This document shows, piece by piece, positions 1 to 10,058 of a DNA stretch of 64,000 nucleotides. This stretch comes from Pontimonas sp. (GTDB lineage Bacteria; Actinomycetota; Actinomycetes; Actinomycetales; Microbacteriaceae): positions 141,067-205,066 of the forward strand of contig JAGYJI010000005.1 of NCBI GenBank assembly GCA_018402295.1, written 5' to 3'. The translations under genes were made by a program, and so were the position numbers. Every line of letters starts with the position of its first letter. Within the stretch, counting starts at the first letter, position 1. The notes under the pieces were generated by a model, which worked only from the letters and a program-made list of their open reading frames with translations, made no database searches and had not been told where the DNA came from.

Positions 1-1866
1 GTCACCGAAATCCGTGACCGGATGCTCGAGCTCAACGAGGAGATCACCTGGGTTCCCGCGAACGTGAAGGATGGCCAATTTGGTAAGTGGCTCTCTAACG
101 CGAGGGACTGGTCCATCTCCCGCAACCGCTACTGGGGCTCACCGATTCCGGTGTGGAAGAGCGACAACCCTGATTTCCCGCGAATTGATGTCTACGGGTC
201 CCTCGAGGAACTCGAGCGGGACTTTGGCGTAAAGCCCACTGACCTGCACCGCCCGGCCATTGATGAGCTGGTGCGCCCCAACCCGGATGACCCCAGCGGA
301 CACTCGATGATGCGACGCATCCCCGATGTGTTGGACGTCTGGTTTGACTCAGGGTCGATGCCCTTCGCTCAGGTTCACTATCCCTTCGAGAACCCTGACT
401 GGTTTGATTCTCACAACCCCGCCGACTTCATCGTCGAATACATCGGCCAAACCCGTGGCTGGTTTTACACGATGCACATTTTGGCCACGGCGCTGTTTGA
501 TCGTCCCGCGTTCAAACAGGTCATCTCCCACGGAATCGTTCTGGGCTCTGATGGCCAGAAAATGTCGAAGAGCCTGCAGAACTATCCGGATGTGTCCGAA
601 GTGTTTGAGCGCGATGGGGCCGACGCGATGCGCTGGTTCCTGATGTCAAGCTCGGTGATTCGAGGCGGAAACCTTGTGGTCACGGAGGAGGGAATCCGTG
701 AGGGTGTCCGTCAGTTCCTCCTGCCCTACTGGAGCACCTACTACTTCCTCAGTTTGTACGTGGGCGATCACGAGCCAGTCTGGCGAACAGACTCCCGTAA
801 CGTTCTTGACCGCTACATTCTGGCGAAAACACGAAACCTGATCGAGGTGACGACAGCAGAATTTGAGGCGCTTGACTCACCCATGGCGGCAGCCGCCATC
901 CGCGATTTCGCGGACGTGCTGACTAATTGGTACGTGCGTCGCAGTCGCGAAAGATTCTGGGATGGCACCAATACCGACGCTCTGGACACCCTCTACACAG
1001 TTTTGGAAACGGTGTCCCGCGTTGCCGCCCCCCTGGCACCCCTGGTGACCGAGGAGGTCTGGCGTGGCCTCACCGGTGGTGACAGCGTTCACCTCACGGA
1101 CTGGCCCGAGGCGTCCGACTTCCCCGCTGATGATGACCTGGTGTTCGCGATGGACACCGTTCGTGATGTTGCCTCCGCCGGATTGGCGCTTCGCAAATCC
1201 CACGGATTGCGCGTGCGGTTGCCGCTGACCTCGCTCACCATCGTGACCGAGAACGCAGCCGGCGTGGAGGGCTTTCTCGATATTTTGGCTGAGGAGCTCA
1301 ACGTCCAAGAGGTCATCACGCGGGAACTCGATGACCGGGTCGCCACCGAGTTGGGGATCGGCAAGAAACTGCTCCCTCAGTCGCGGGTCTTGGGGCCACG
1401 GCTTGGGTCCGGAGTCCAGAGCATCATTCAGGGTGCGAAGGCGGGTGACTGGTCCATTGAGGGCGGTGTCGTCACCGTGTCAGGCGTTGCCCTGGAGGAG
1501 GGCGAATATGTGCTCGAGTTCACCTCGGAGGGTGACGACACCGCGGTGCAGTTCTTGGCAAGTGGAGGATTTGTCCTCCTCGACACCACGGTGACCCCGG
1601 AGCTTGCGGCCGAGGGTCTCGCGCGCGATGTGGTGCGCTGGATTCAACAGGAGCGCAAAAACGCGGGGCTCGATGTCTCAGACCGCATCGTGACGGTCCT
1701 CGAAGCGGATCAGGTCGCCCAGGAGGCACTCGCGACCCACCAGGACATGGTTGCCAGCGAGACCCTGTCGGTGAGCATTGAGTGTGTTGATTTAGCTGGC
1801 GGTGACGATGTCCTGGCCGTGGGGGAAAACTCTAAGATTCGTGTGAAAGTGTCGAAGAGTGGCTGA
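1..1866 (+). CDS. ileS: Isoleucyl-tRNA synthetase, C-terminal part (5' end outside window)
   Basis: Charges tRNA-Ile with isoleucine in the cytoplasm. The frame is open from base 1, so about 620 C-terminal residues are present and the N-terminal HIGH half lies upstream. The class I KMSKS loop is visible as GQKMSKS, preceded by the WFDSGSMP stretch of the catalytic core and followed by the helical anticodon-binding domain ([11 protein letters not shown]) and the long C-terminal extension of the eukaryote-like IleS type usual in Actinobacteria. The stop codon overlaps the GTG start of folC, so the two genes are probably co-transcribed and translationally coupled. No frame break is seen in this part. 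Confidence 0.97.
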   Translation, partial: VTEIRDRMLELNEEITWVPANVKDGQFGKWLSNARDWSISRNRYWGSPIPVWKSDNPDFPRIDVYGSLEELERDFGVKPTDLHRPAIDELVRPNPDDPSGHSMMRRIPDVLDVWFDSGSMPFAQVHYPFENPDWFDSHNPADFIVEYIGQTRGWFYTMHILATALFDRPAFKQVISHGIVLGSDGQKMSKSLQNYPDVSEVFERDGADAMRWFLMSSSVIRGGNLVVTEEGIREGVRQFLLPYWSTYYFLSLYVGDHEPVWRTDSRNVLDRYILAKTRNLIEVTTAEFEALDSPMAAAAIRDFADVLTNWYVRRSRERFWDGTNTDALDTLYTVLETVSRVAAPLAPLVTEEVWRGLTGGDSVHLTDWPEASDFPADDDLVFAMDTVRDVASAGLALRKSHGLRVRLPLTSLTIVTENAAGVEGFLDILAEELNVQEVITRELDDRVATELGIGKKLLPQSRVLGPRLGSGVQSIIQGAKAGDWSIEGGVVTVSGVALEEGEYVLEFTSEGDDTAVQFLASGGFVLLDTTVTPELAAEGLARDVVRWIQQERKNAGLDVSDRIVTVLEADQVAQEALATHQDMVASETLSVSIECVDLAGGDDVLAVGENSKIRVKVSKSG

Positions 1867-3203
1867 CACCCCCTCTGATGACCGCCTTGCCGCTGCCGCC
1901 GTGGAGGAAGCCCTTTACGCGCGAATCGGGGAGGGAACCCCCAAGCGGCGATTGGAAGCAACGAGGCGGGCAGTTGAATTACTCGGTGATCCTCAACGCA
2001 TGTATGGCGTGATTCACATCGCCGGAACGAACGGGAAAACCTCCACCGCTCGGATCACCGAGAGCCTGTTGCGCTCCCACGGTCTTCGGGTGGGGCTCAT
2101 GACCTCGCCCCACCTGCACCGGTTGACTGAGCGCATCGTGATCGATGGTGAACCCATCTCGGATCGGTTGTTGGCAGAGAACTGGGCGGATGTGGAGCCT
2201 TTCCTGCAGATGGTGGATGCGGAACTTCTGGCGAACTCGGAGCCTCCGCTGACCTTCTATGAGGCCCTCACCGTGCTCACCTTCGCGTGTTTTGCTGATG
2301 CCCCCGTGGATGTTGCCGTCATCGAGGTGGGCATGGGTGGAGAGTGGGATGCCACCAATGTGGTGGTCGCAGATGTCGCCGTATTGACACCCATCGCGAT
2401 GGATCACGCAGAATTTTTGGGCGACACCATTCGAGAAATTGCCCGAACCAAAGCCGGCATCGTGAAGCCCGCGTCCCGAGTAGTGAGTGCCGTCCAGAGC
2501 GAGGACGCCATGGATGAGATTCTGCGTGCCTGCACGCTCTCCGAAGCAACGCTTCGGGTCATGGGACGCGACTTTTATCTGACCAACATGGAGAGTGCGG
2601 TGGGCGGTCAAATGATTTCGGTGTCCGGAATTGCCGGGGAGTATCGGAATCTGGGGCTACCTCTCTTTGGTGACTATCAGGCGGATAACGCTGCACTCGC
2701 TATTGCCGCGGTGGAATCGTTCTTGGGCAATGGTGAAATCCCGCTGGGTGCTGAAGTGGTGGAGGACGGAATCCTGTTGTCCTCCAGTCCGGGGCGCCTG
2801 CAGATCATTGACCACCACCCCACGGTCATTATCGATGCCGCTCACAATCCACACAGCGCTGAGGCTCTGTGTCGCGCGATCATGGGGTCGTTTAGTTTCT
2901 CCCGGCTGATTTGTGTCCTCGGAATTCTGCAAGAAAAAGACGTCATCGGCATTGTCGAGGCCCTGGACCCTGTGGTGGACCACTTCGTGGTCACCCAGTC
3001 GCATTCGGACAGGGCTCATCTCGGTATCGGATCTTGCCGACACCGTCTCCGCAATCGCCGGTCCTGATCGGGTCGATTCCCGGGGAGACGTCGATTCCGC
3101 TCTCGAGCGCGCCAAAGAACTCAGTGGCGTCGAGGGAGGGGTCCTGGTGACCGGCTCCATCACGCTGATCGGTGAGGTTCGAGGGGGCTCAGGCCATGGC
3201 TAA
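1859..3203 (+). CDS. folC: Folylpolyglutamate synthase / dihydrofolate synthase (one apparent frame break)
   Basis: Adds glutamates to folates and joins glutamate to dihydropteroate. A GTG start overlaps the ileS stop. The Mur-ligase P-loop GTNGKTST appears near residue 52, followed by [14 protein letters not shown] and the C-terminal domain motif [10 protein letters not shown]. The ORF breaks near base 3017: frame 1 ends in an unrelated tail after [10 protein letters not shown], while the next frame gives [15 protein letters not shown] and ends in [11 protein letters not shown], the normal FolC ending. Removing one C at 3017 restores about 447 residues. The break is probably a sequence error. 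The stop overlaps the next gene. Confidence 0.94.
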
Positions 3204-3546
3204 GCGGGAAAAGAGCGCGACCGAATCACTGCTCCAGATTGCACTCGGATTGGAAATGGTGGTTGTGTTCTTCGGGGCACTCGTCATCAACGGTTTACGT
3301 CTCTACAGCGGACCGGTGGTGCTGGTGGGGGCGCTGGTGACCTTCGTTGTGTTGGTTCTTTTGTATGGCTCGGTGCGCTATCGAATCGGGCAGATTCTGG
3401 GGCACGTGTTTCAGGTAGTGCTGCTGGGGAGCTTTGTCTGGGATGTGGCCATCGGGCTGTCCTTCGCGGTCGTGGTGGCGTTCTGGATTTTTGGAGCAAT
3501 CCGAGGCCCCCTGTTGGATCGAAACAAGCCGGAATCGAGCCAGTAG
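3196..3546 (+). CDS. DUF4233 family small membrane protein
   Basis: A 116-residue integral membrane protein of the DUF4233 family, which commonly sits directly after folC in Actinobacteria; its function is unknown. I chose the ATG at 3196 ([14 protein letters not shown]) over the GTG at 3172 because it matches the family N-terminus and overlaps the folC stop by 8 nt. About four hydrophobic segments are visible (MVVVFFGALVING, VVLVGALVTFVVLVLLYG, VFQVVLLGSFVWDVAIGL, FAVVVAFWIFGAI). The tail is charged. It is probably part of the ileS-folC transcription unit. Confidence 0.85.
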   Translation: MAKREKSATESLLQIALGLEMVVVFFGALVINGLRLYSGPVVLVGALVTFVVLVLLYGSVRYRIGQILGHVFQVVLLGSFVWDVAIGLSFAVVVAFWIFGAIRGPLLDRNKPESSQ

Positions 3547-3549
3547 GCT
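3544..3549 (+). promoter_or_regulatory. Possible -10 box of ndk within a small inverted repeat
   Basis: TAGGCT fits the TAnnnT -10 pattern and lies about 34 nt before the ndk start, leaving a short leader with the Shine-Dalgarno AAGGAG. It sits inside the perfect repeat CGAGCC-AGTA-GGCTCG (3536-3551), which also spans the end of the preceding gene. No clear -35 is visible. Confidence 0.4.
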
Positions 3550-3582
3550 CGGTGACAACCTCAACACTAAGGAGTCCTTCGC

Positions 3583-4005
3583 ATGTCTGCACCCCAGGAA
3601 ACACTCGTCCTCATTAAGCCAGACGGTGTTGCCAGAAACTTGACGGGAGAGATCGTCTCCCGGATTGAAGCGAAGGGGTATCAGCTGGTGGATATTCGCA
3701 TGGTGCAGCCCGATCGCGATCTTCTGCGTGCGCACTATGCCGAACACGAAGGTAAGCCGTTTTTCGACCCACTGGTGACGTTTATGGAATCAGGTCCCGT
3801 TGTGGCTATTCGGGTCGCCGGGAACCGCGTGATCGAGGGAATTCGTTCGCTCTGCGGAGCAACTGATCCGACGGCGGCGGCACCGGGGACTATTCGTGGC
3901 GATCTGGGTCGGGACTGGGGATTGCCGGTTCAACAAAATCTGGTTCACGCCAGCGATTCACCCGAAACAGCGCAGCGCGAGCTGGCTCTCTGGTTCTCCT
4001 CCTAG
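3583..4005 (+). CDS. ndk: Nucleoside diphosphate kinase
   Basis: Transfers the terminal phosphate between nucleoside triphosphates and diphosphates through a phosphohistidine. At 140 residues it is full length for the family. LVLIKPDGVARN is the N-terminal signature, GTIRGDLG the nucleotide-binding loop, and NLVHASDSPE carries the active-site His. The ATG is preceded by AAGGAG. Its TAG stop shares the palindrome CTAG with the stop of the convergent VKOR gene. Confidence 0.97.
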   Translation: MSAPQETLVLIKPDGVARNLTGEIVSRIEAKGYQLVDIRMVQPDRDLLRAHYAEHEGKPFFDPLVTFMESGPVVAIRVAGNRVIEGIRSLCGATDPTAAAPGTIRGDLGRDWGLPVQQNLVHASDSPETAQRELALWFSS

Positions 4006-4596
4006 AAGGAGAACAGCAGAGGGAACTGGATCAGGATTGACAAGCCGATGACGGCGTAGTTGATGACAATCAGAATCCAGCTGTAGGGGAGCCATTGAGC
4101 CCCCAGTTTCTTAAGCCGTGGTGAGGACCCGAGAATTCCCTGCTTCATGGCCCAGGGCAGGAAGATCCACCACAGAATCATGTGGATGGCCCACACCACC
4201 ATGCAGTAGAGGCACAAGAAACCAATCACGAAAACGGCTTGGTAGAACATCCACATGAGCCAGAAGTAGGACGCAAAAAGGCCCAGGGTTGTGAGAACCC
4301 AGAAGCCGCGTTTGAATGTCGAGCCCGTCATCACTGCGGCACCGATAGCCGCCACCACGGCGTAGCCGCCAATCCCGTAGAGCTGGTTGGGGATGTCAAA
4401 GAACAGGGTGGCTTGCCAGCTCTGCATGACGTTGCCGCAGGAGAAGAACGGGTTGATATCGCAACTGGGCTTCTCCCCGGTAAGCGCTAACCGGTAGCCC
4501 TCTCCCGCGAGAATCAACGATGCTGACCCAGCCTGCAAGACCGCTGACCATCAGAAAAAGTCCCATGCCGGTGGCGCGTCTCGTGGGGTAATTCAC
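4002..4596 (-). CDS. Vitamin K epoxide reductase (VKOR) family membrane protein (one apparent frame break)
   Basis: A quinone-linked membrane oxidase of thiols that re-oxidises a DsbA-like partner for disulfide formation in secreted proteins. Two cysteine pairs typical of bacterial VKOR are visible: CDINPFFSCG with the following SW, and CLYCMVVW in the third to fourth membrane segments. About five membrane helices are seen. The ORF track starts at 4538, but the upstream frame supplies NYPTRRATGMGLFLMVSGLAGW, the first helix; an apparent extra base near 4525 separates them. The start is set at GTG 4596 because a CATAAT -10 box lies exactly 6 nt upstream. No DsbA partner is encoded in the window. 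Merged length is about 197 residues. Confidence 0.88.
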
Positions 4597-4602
4597 GAGC
4601 TG

Positions 4603-4608
4603 ATTATG
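4603..4608 (-). promoter_or_regulatory. Leaderless -10 box for the VKOR gene
   Basis: On the minus strand CATAAT is followed by 6 nt (CAGCTC) and then GTG, so +1 would be the first base of the start codon. This supports the extended N-terminus, which the ORF track misses because of the frame break. No good -35 is visible. Confidence 0.6.
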
Positions 4609-4826
4609 ACAGCACCCCGTGAGAATTAGGTGACGGTGTGCGATACTGGTCGTAGCGCCATCGCCAGAGACGACGAAGCGCAACCACAAGATTTCTCGGA
4701 TGACCATCCGAATACGGGGAAAACCCCTACAACCTAGTTTTTTCAATGCGTCTATGCACGTATTGCCGAAGCGCAATTGTGTTCCCAGCCAGTGGTGCCA
4801 GGGAATGTGTGAGGAGTACGCCAGTA

Positions 4827-6837
4827 ATGGTGACACGAAAAAAAGAAGACGAAAAAAAGCCTGACAAGAAGCCTGCGGCAGCCAAGAAAGTTGCCGCAGA
4901 CAAGCCAGTAAAGAAGGCTCCTGCCGCGCCAAAAGTTGCCAAGACCACGAAGGCGTCGGCATCAAAGGCCACCAAGCCAGCCGCCCCGACAACGACGTCC
5001 CTGGTGTTCCAAGCGCCAGACCCCGGGTTGTTCCCGACCTGGACACCAGGCTCCGAGTCCCCGGATGGCGAGACTGTTGTTCGACGGCGCTCGCGCGCAA
5101 ACCGTAAGCCGCTCACCGAGGACAAAAAAACGTCCGAGGCCTCTGCCGATTCCGGGAAACCTCAGAAAGTTCGAGGGTCCACCCGTCTGGAGGCCAAGCG
5201 TCAACGCCGTCGTGATGGTCGAGAGGGCAGTCGTCGTCGCGGAACCGTGACGGAAACAGAGTTCCTCGCTCGTCGTGAAAGTGTCGATCGGGTGATGGTG
5301 GTCCGTGAGACTACCGATCGCACCCAGATCGCTGTTCTCGAGGACAACGTTGTCGTGGAGCACTACGTCGCACGATCCGAAGAGTCGAGCCTGATCGGCA
5401 ATGTCTATCTCGGTCGCGTGCAAAACGTGCTGCCGAGCATGGAGGCCGCCTTCGTCGACATTGGTCGAGGTCGAAACGCCGTGCTGTATTCCGGTGAAGT
5501 CGATTGGGAAGCTGCCGCGGAAGGCGGAGCGACGGGTCCGCGTCGCATTGAACTTGCTCTGAAGACCGGCGACACCGTCTTGGTCCAGGTCACCAAGGAC
5601 CCCGTGGGCCACAAGGGCGCCCGGTTGACCAGCCAAATTAGTCTTCCCGGTCGCTACCTCGTGTATGTCCCCGGTGGAGCCATGAACGGTATTTCACGCA
5701 AGCTCCCCGACAAGGAGCGCACCCGCCTGAAAGCCATCCTGAAGCAGGTGCTGCCCGAAACTGCTGGTGTCATTGTGCGCACGGCAGCTGAGGGTGCGAC
5801 GGAGGAGCAGCTCACCAGTGATGTGGAGCGCTTGCAGAAGCAGTGGGCAGAGCTGTCCGCTCAAGCGGAGAAGAGCCAAGCGCCTGCGCTGTTGCACTCG
5901 GAGCCGGACCTGCTTGGTCAAGATCATCCGTGATGTGTTTAACGAGGACTTCCAGAAGATTGTCATCTCTGGTTCTCACGCCTCGACGACCATTGAGAAT
6001 TACCTCACCCAGGTGGCACCTGACTTGATTGCGCGCATGGAGGCGTACGCCTCCGACGCCGATCCTTTCGTGGAGTACCGGGTCAATGAGGGAATTGCGA
6101 AGGCGCTTGATCGGAAGGTCTGGTTGCCCAGCGGTGGGTCGCTGGTCATTGACCGTACCGAAGCGATGACGGTAGTCGATGTCAACACCGGGAAGTTTGT
6201 GGGGTCGGGGGGAAACCTCGAAGAGACGGTCACGAAGAACAACTTGGAAGCGGCCGAGGAAATCGTCCGCCAACTCCGCCTCCGAGACATCGGTGGAATC
6301 ATCGTGGTCGACTTCATCGACATGGTTCTCGAATCCAACCGTGACCTCGTCTTGCAGCGCCTGATGGAGTGCTTGGGACGCGATCGCACAAAGCATCAGG
6401 TTGCCGAAGTCACCAGTCTTGGACTGGTTCAGATGACCCGGAAGAAGCTGGGACTGGGACTGTTGGAGACCTTCAGTGAGACCTGCGAGATTTGTCAGGG
6501 CCGAGGCTTGATTGTCCAGCATGAGCCGGTGTCGCGGTCCAAGTCGGAGAGTGCGCCGTCGAAGAAGCGCAAGTCCTCTGGTTCCTCACAACCCACCGTT
6601 GCCCCGCACCAAATAACGGATGACGCGCGCAATGCAATCGCTCAGATCGCGAAGAGCACTGTGGGGCACGCATCGGCTTCGTCGCCTGAGGCAGACAAGC
6701 CCGCCGCAGCGGCATCCCGTCGAGCAAAAAAGCCGGCAGCGGAGAAGCCCGAACTGCTCGACTCTGTCTTGGCCGCGCTCCCCGAAGCCCCAGCACCTGG
6801 GACGTCCAAACGGCGCCGTCGAGCAACGAGCGGGTAA
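4827..6837 (+). CDS. rne: Ribonuclease E/G family endoribonuclease (one apparent frame break)
   Basis: Endonuclease of rRNA maturation and mRNA decay. A Lys/Ala-rich N-terminal extension of about 110 residues precedes the S1 domain (GNVYLGRVQNVLPSMEAAFVDIG). The catalytic Mg-binding aspartates are in VDVNTGKFVG and IVVDFIDM, the zinc-link pair in CEICQGRG, and a basic low-complexity tail follows. The first ORF ends wrongly after LLHSEPDL; an extra C at 5913 explains it, since the next frame continues LVKIIRDVFNEDF. The start is ATG 4827 with a GAGGAG ribosome site about 10 nt upstream; the earlier ATG 4746 lacks one. About 669 residues after merging. The gene is divergent from VKOR, with 230 nt between them. 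Confidence 0.93.
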
Positions 6838-6838
6838 C

Positions 6839-6856
6839 GAGCTTTTTCGCAAGCTC
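6839..6856 (+). terminator. Weak hairpin after rne
   Basis: GAGCTT-TTTCGC-AAGCTC gives a 6-bp stem just after the rne stop and before the next promoter. There is no T tract, so termination is uncertain. Confidence 0.3.
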
Positions 6857-6863
6857 CGGGAGA

Positions 6864-6869
6864 TAGCCT
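6864..6869 (+). promoter_or_regulatory. Leaderless -10 box for the permease trio
   Basis: TAGCCT followed by 6 nt and the ATG at 6876 predicts a transcript that begins at the start codon. There is no Shine-Dalgarno before this ATG. Confidence 0.55.
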
Positions 6870-6875
6870 TCAGCC

Positions 6876-7850
6876 ATGAGACGCCTGGTTCCCCTCGCGC
6901 TTCTGCTGGGGCTTGTGGGCGTGATCGCGCTGCGATCGTGGACGAGCGAAAATTTGGCTCCCTTTCGGGGCCAACTTCAAGACGTCATCACTCTCGCTCT
7001 TTCATTGCTGATTGAGTCGCTTCCCTTCATTGTCCTGGGAATTGCGCTGTCGATAGTGGTTCAGGTGTTTGTTCCGCCTTCCTGGCTGGAGAGCTGGCTC
7101 CCGAAGAATCCGTTCGCCAGACGCGCGATCGTGTCACTTTTTGGGATGTTCCTGCCGGTGTGTGAATGCGGAAACGTGCCGCTCGCTCGCGGGCTGATGG
7201 GGCGCGGTTACGGGGTGGGTGACTCTGTCACCTTCCTGTTTGCTGCCCCGATTGTCAATCCGGTCACCATCATTACGACTCATCAAGCCTTTGGTTTCGA
7301 TGATGGCATTTTGGTCGCACGTCTGGTGGCGGGCTATCTCATTGCGAATCTGCTCGGCTGGTTGTTCTCTCTCCACCCCAACCCCGAGAGCCTTCTGACC
7401 TCACAGTTTGTTCGCGAGTGCGCGCTCCCGGCGACGCAGCGAGGCGACACACAGTTGCAGAGGGTCGGGTCGCTGTTTGTTTCCGAATCCACCGCCCTCA
7501 TGCCAGCGCTGACCTTGGGCGCCTTTATTGCGGGAGCAATTCAGGTGGGGGTGTCTCGGGAAGTGCTGTTGGCGCTCGGGACCGACCCCATCGTCAGCGT
7601 GGTGGCCCTGATCATTCTGGCTTTCGTGATTTCTGTGTGCGCCAATGTGGATGCGTTTTTCATTCTTCCGTTTGCTCAGACATTCTTGCCCGGCTCGATT
7701 GTGGCGTTTCTCGTTTTTGGGCCACTGATTGATATCAAGATGGTGGCGCTCCTGCGCACCACGTTCGCCGGCCGGACGATTGCCCTCATGGCGGTAGTGG
7801 TGGGTCTGTGTTCGCTGGCGTTGGGGATGGTGATGAACAGTGCTGGATAA
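6876..7850 (+). CDS. DUF318/ArsP-like permease
   Basis: A 324-residue polytopic membrane protein of the PF03773 (ArsP/YraQ) permease family. About eight hydrophobic segments are visible, with two repeated halves each carrying a polar motif. The first half has the hallmark LPVCECGNVPLARGL, whose CxCxxxP cysteines are proposed to bind a thiophilic metal or metalloid; the second half has SVCANVDAFFILPFA. Some family members export organoarsenicals, others are of unknown substrate, so the substrate here is not known. The last 11 bases overlap the start of its TIGR03943-type partner, implying coupled translation. Confidence 0.85.
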   Translation: MRRLVPLALLLGLVGVIALRSWTSENLAPFRGQLQDVITLALSLLIESLPFIVLGIALSIVVQVFVPPSWLESWLPKNPFARRAIVSLFGMFLPVCECGNVPLARGLMGRGYGVGDSVTFLFAAPIVNPVTIITTHQAFGFDDGILVARLVAGYLIANLLGWLFSLHPNPESLLTSQFVRECALPATQRGDTQLQRVGSLFVSESTALMPALTLGAFIAGAIQVGVSREVLLALGTDPIVSVVALIILAFVISVCANVDAFFILPFAQTFLPGSIVAFLVFGPLIDIKMVALLRTTFAGRTIALMAVVVGLCSLALGMVMNSAG

Positions 7851-8580
7851 AGTCATCGCGTGGCGAGGAGTGTTTGCCATCGGAGTTCTCACACTGGTGA
7901 CGGTGTGGCTGGGCTGGCAGGGCATGCTCGGTTTCTACATCCACCCCCGATACAACCTCTTCACCCTGGCGATGGCGGTGATCGGGGTTACCCTGATGGC
8001 CATAGCGTTCTTTGTCCCTCACACCGGGCACTCCCACGCTGGTCATAAACATGCGAAGGGCCATTCTGTTATGGAGTGGCTGTCCCTCAGCCTCATTGCC
8101 GTCGTCGTCGTTATTGCGCTGGTGCTGCCGCCCACCACTTTGTCGAGTTACACGGCCGAAAACCGGAGTTTTGGCACCGTCGCAACCTCACCCGCCGCGG
8201 ATGCCATTGACGTCGACTCAACAACCTCGGGCTTTGAAAATCTGACCGTTCGAGACTGGGCGAGCCTGTTGATTCAAACCCAAGACCCTTCCTTCTTCCG
8301 GGGCAAACCATTCAGCGCGTTGGGCACCATCACCGACAGCGGAGACCCTGATGTGTTCTTCCTCACCAGGTTCGTCGTGACCTGCTGTGCGGTGGACGCT
8401 CAGCCGGTGAGTATCCCGGTGTACTACCCCGGCTGGGGTGATGACTTCGCGGTTGATTCCTGGGTCACCGTGAACGGTGGGTTCCAGGTTCTTCCCCAGG
8501 TGGCAGAACCCGGGAACCTCGCCGTCGTGCCAGCCGACGTGGTGGACGAGGAGGTGCCGCGTGAGCCTTACCTTTTCTGA
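7840..8580 (+). CDS. TIGR03943 (YcgQ-type) permease-associated membrane protein
   Basis: A 246-residue protein of the TIGR03943/DUF1980 family, usually encoded beside a DUF318 permease. Two N-terminal helices and a third (VMEWLSLSLIAVVVVIALVLPPTTL) flank a histidine-rich cytoplasmic or interhelical stretch, HTGHSHAGHKHAKGH, which looks able to bind a divalent metal. The C-terminal domain contains FFLTRFVVTCCAVDAQPVSIPVYY with a conserved-looking CC pair. Together with the permease it probably forms a two-component transport unit for a metal or metalloid; this is inference from pairing and motifs. The GTG at 7840 lies within the permease gene. Confidence 0.83.
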   Translation: MLDKVIAWRGVFAIGVLTLVTVWLGWQGMLGFYIHPRYNLFTLAMAVIGVTLMAIAFFVPHTGHSHAGHKHAKGHSVMEWLSLSLIAVVVVIALVLPPTTLSSYTAENRSFGTVATSPAADAIDVDSTTSGFENLTVRDWASLLIQTQDPSFFRGKPFSALGTITDSGDPDVFFLTRFVVTCCAVDAQPVSIPVYYPGWGDDFAVDSWVTVNGGFQVLPQVAEPGNLAVVPADVVDEEVPREPYLF

Positions 8581-9949
8581 CCGCGGTGTCACCCCCGGCG
8601 CGACACATTTTCGCACCCTGGTGGTGGTGATGGTGACCGTGTTGGCTCTGGTGATTGTGGGAGTTGGCGCCTGGAGCATGCTCCAGGGCCCCAAGCTCCG
8701 GGATGTTCAGATTGACGAGTCGTCCCTGCATCAAAGAGCTGGCGCCTTTGTGTCGCTGCGCTCTGATCGCGCCATTGACCCGGTCGCCATCGACCAGGTT
8801 CGGATCACCCCTGACGCCCCCTTCACCCTGAACGATGATGGGCTGAGTGTTCGGCTGACCTTCGAGCAGCCCTTACTTGCCGACACCGAGTATCGAGTGG
8901 ATATCTCGGGAGTGCGCCCCTCGGGCCTTGGCCAGGAGGGCTCCTGGTCCACGACCTTCACTACCGGCGGTTTTGATTTCGTGTTCCTGCGCGACCTGGG
9001 GGACACCCGGGAAATCCACCGCGCTGTGCCAGGTGCGGCAGGGTCAGAGGTTCTCTATTCGGCTCCGGGGATTATCTCGGTCACTCCGGTGGCGTCCATT
9101 CTGGCGGCAGTTCGGGAAGTGGGTGATGAGCGCTTGCTTGAACTCATTGACCCGTCCACCGGGGTGGCGGAGCGAGTGGTTCTTCCGCCTGGGTACGAGA
9201 TTGTGGATCTCGCCAACGCCTCCTGGGGCACCACACTGGTGACCATTCAAAACGTGACCCCGCCCGCCGTGGGGTCAGTGTTTGGGGCCCTGGTTCTCCT
9301 CGATGTGCTCAGTGATCGCACGCCAGAGATTGTTCGTGGGATTGCCGGCCAACCCCTCTCCGTTCGCTCCGTTGCCGTGTCACCGCAGAGCGGTGAAATC
9401 CTGGTCTGGCAGAAAAACCAGGAACTGGTGAGGTTCAACCCTCTGACCCAGGTGGTGTTGCCGGTGGGGACCGCAGCCGAGCTGTGGGGTTTTGATTCCC
9501 TGGGCACACAGGCCTTGTATGTGGATGGGTTGGGGACTCTCTCCCAGGACCTCGCCACCGGGGAACTCACTCGTGTCCCTCGCGGAGAATTTGAGGGGAC
9601 GTCGCTACGCCATCAAAAGTTTGCTCTTGCCCCGGACGGACTCCGTCTCCACCGCGCTCAGTTGCCGGGTCTGGGGGAGGGCAATCCCTACTCGATTGTC
9701 ACCAGGGAGGATTCCGAGGGAATCCACACCCTCGTGACCGGGTCACTGGACACCCCCGGCAGCATCGGGAACATTGGGTTGTCGCCCAATGGGCAGTTCC
9801 TGTTGGTGGAGTTCAACCCGGAGGGCAGTCCGCTGGGGTATCAGGGTTTGACCGCCGAACAGATCACCACCGGCACAGTGATTCGAGTGCTGGATCTTCG
9901 CGACAACACGGTCGTGGGGGAGTTTCCAGGCTTCGGCTTCGTCTGGTGA
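8561..9949 (+). CDS. Membrane-anchored Ig-like and beta-propeller protein, function unknown
   Basis: A 462-residue protein; start GTG 8561 is chosen because GAGGAGGT stands just upstream and it overlaps the preceding stop by 20 nt (the track's start at 8477 is an extension). Residues about 18-38 form one membrane anchor (LVVVMVTVLALVIVGVGAW). Then comes a domain resembling bacterial Ig-like/Big_5 folds (ITPDAPFTLNDDGLSVRLTFEQPL, TEYRVDISGV), and a long beta-rich part with repeated VLLD/EILVW/FLLVEF strands that resembles a WD40-like propeller. There is no catalytic motif. It is co-transcribed with the permease pair, perhaps as an exported sensor or scaffold; that role is conjecture. Confidence 0.7.
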   Translation: MSLTFSDRGVTPGATHFRTLVVVMVTVLALVIVGVGAWSMLQGPKLRDVQIDESSLHQRAGAFVSLRSDRAIDPVAIDQVRITPDAPFTLNDDGLSVRLTFEQPLLADTEYRVDISGVRPSGLGQEGSWSTTFTTGGFDFVFLRDLGDTREIHRAVPGAAGSEVLYSAPGIISVTPVASILAAVREVGDERLLELIDPSTGVAERVVLPPGYEIVDLANASWGTTLVTIQNVTPPAVGSVFGALVLLDVLSDRTPEIVRGIAGQPLSVRSVAVSPQSGEILVWQKNQELVRFNPLTQVVLPVGTAAELWGFDSLGTQALYVDGLGTLSQDLATGELTRVPRGEFEGTSLRHQKFALAPDGLRLHRAQLPGLGEGNPYSIVTREDSEGIHTLVTGSLDTPGSIGNIGLSPNGQFLLVEFNPEGSPLGYQGLTAEQITTGTVIRVLDLRDNTVVGEFPGFGFVW

Positions 9950-9986
9950 TTCTCCTGGTTGCCCAGGGCTCAGCAATGGTCTATTC

Positions 9987-10015
9987 TTGACCCTCGGTGC
10001 TGTTTTCGGTATTTC
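9987..10015 (+). promoter_or_regulatory. Candidate promoter of rplU-rpmA
   Basis: TTGACC, a 17-nt spacer and TATTTC form a -35/-10 pair, giving a leader of about 37 nt before the GTG of rplU. The -35 is good and the -10 weak. An alternative -10, TATTCT at 9982-9987, overlaps the -35. Confidence 0.45.
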
Positions 10016-10058
10016 TCAGAGCATCCTCACTTTCTAGGTAACAAGGCAGGTTGTCATC

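Noticed and set aside
4396-5100. 234-codon minus ORF over rne and VKOR
   Set aside because: Only its end, from the GTG at 4596, is real coding sequence (VKOR N-terminus); the rest is antisense to rne.
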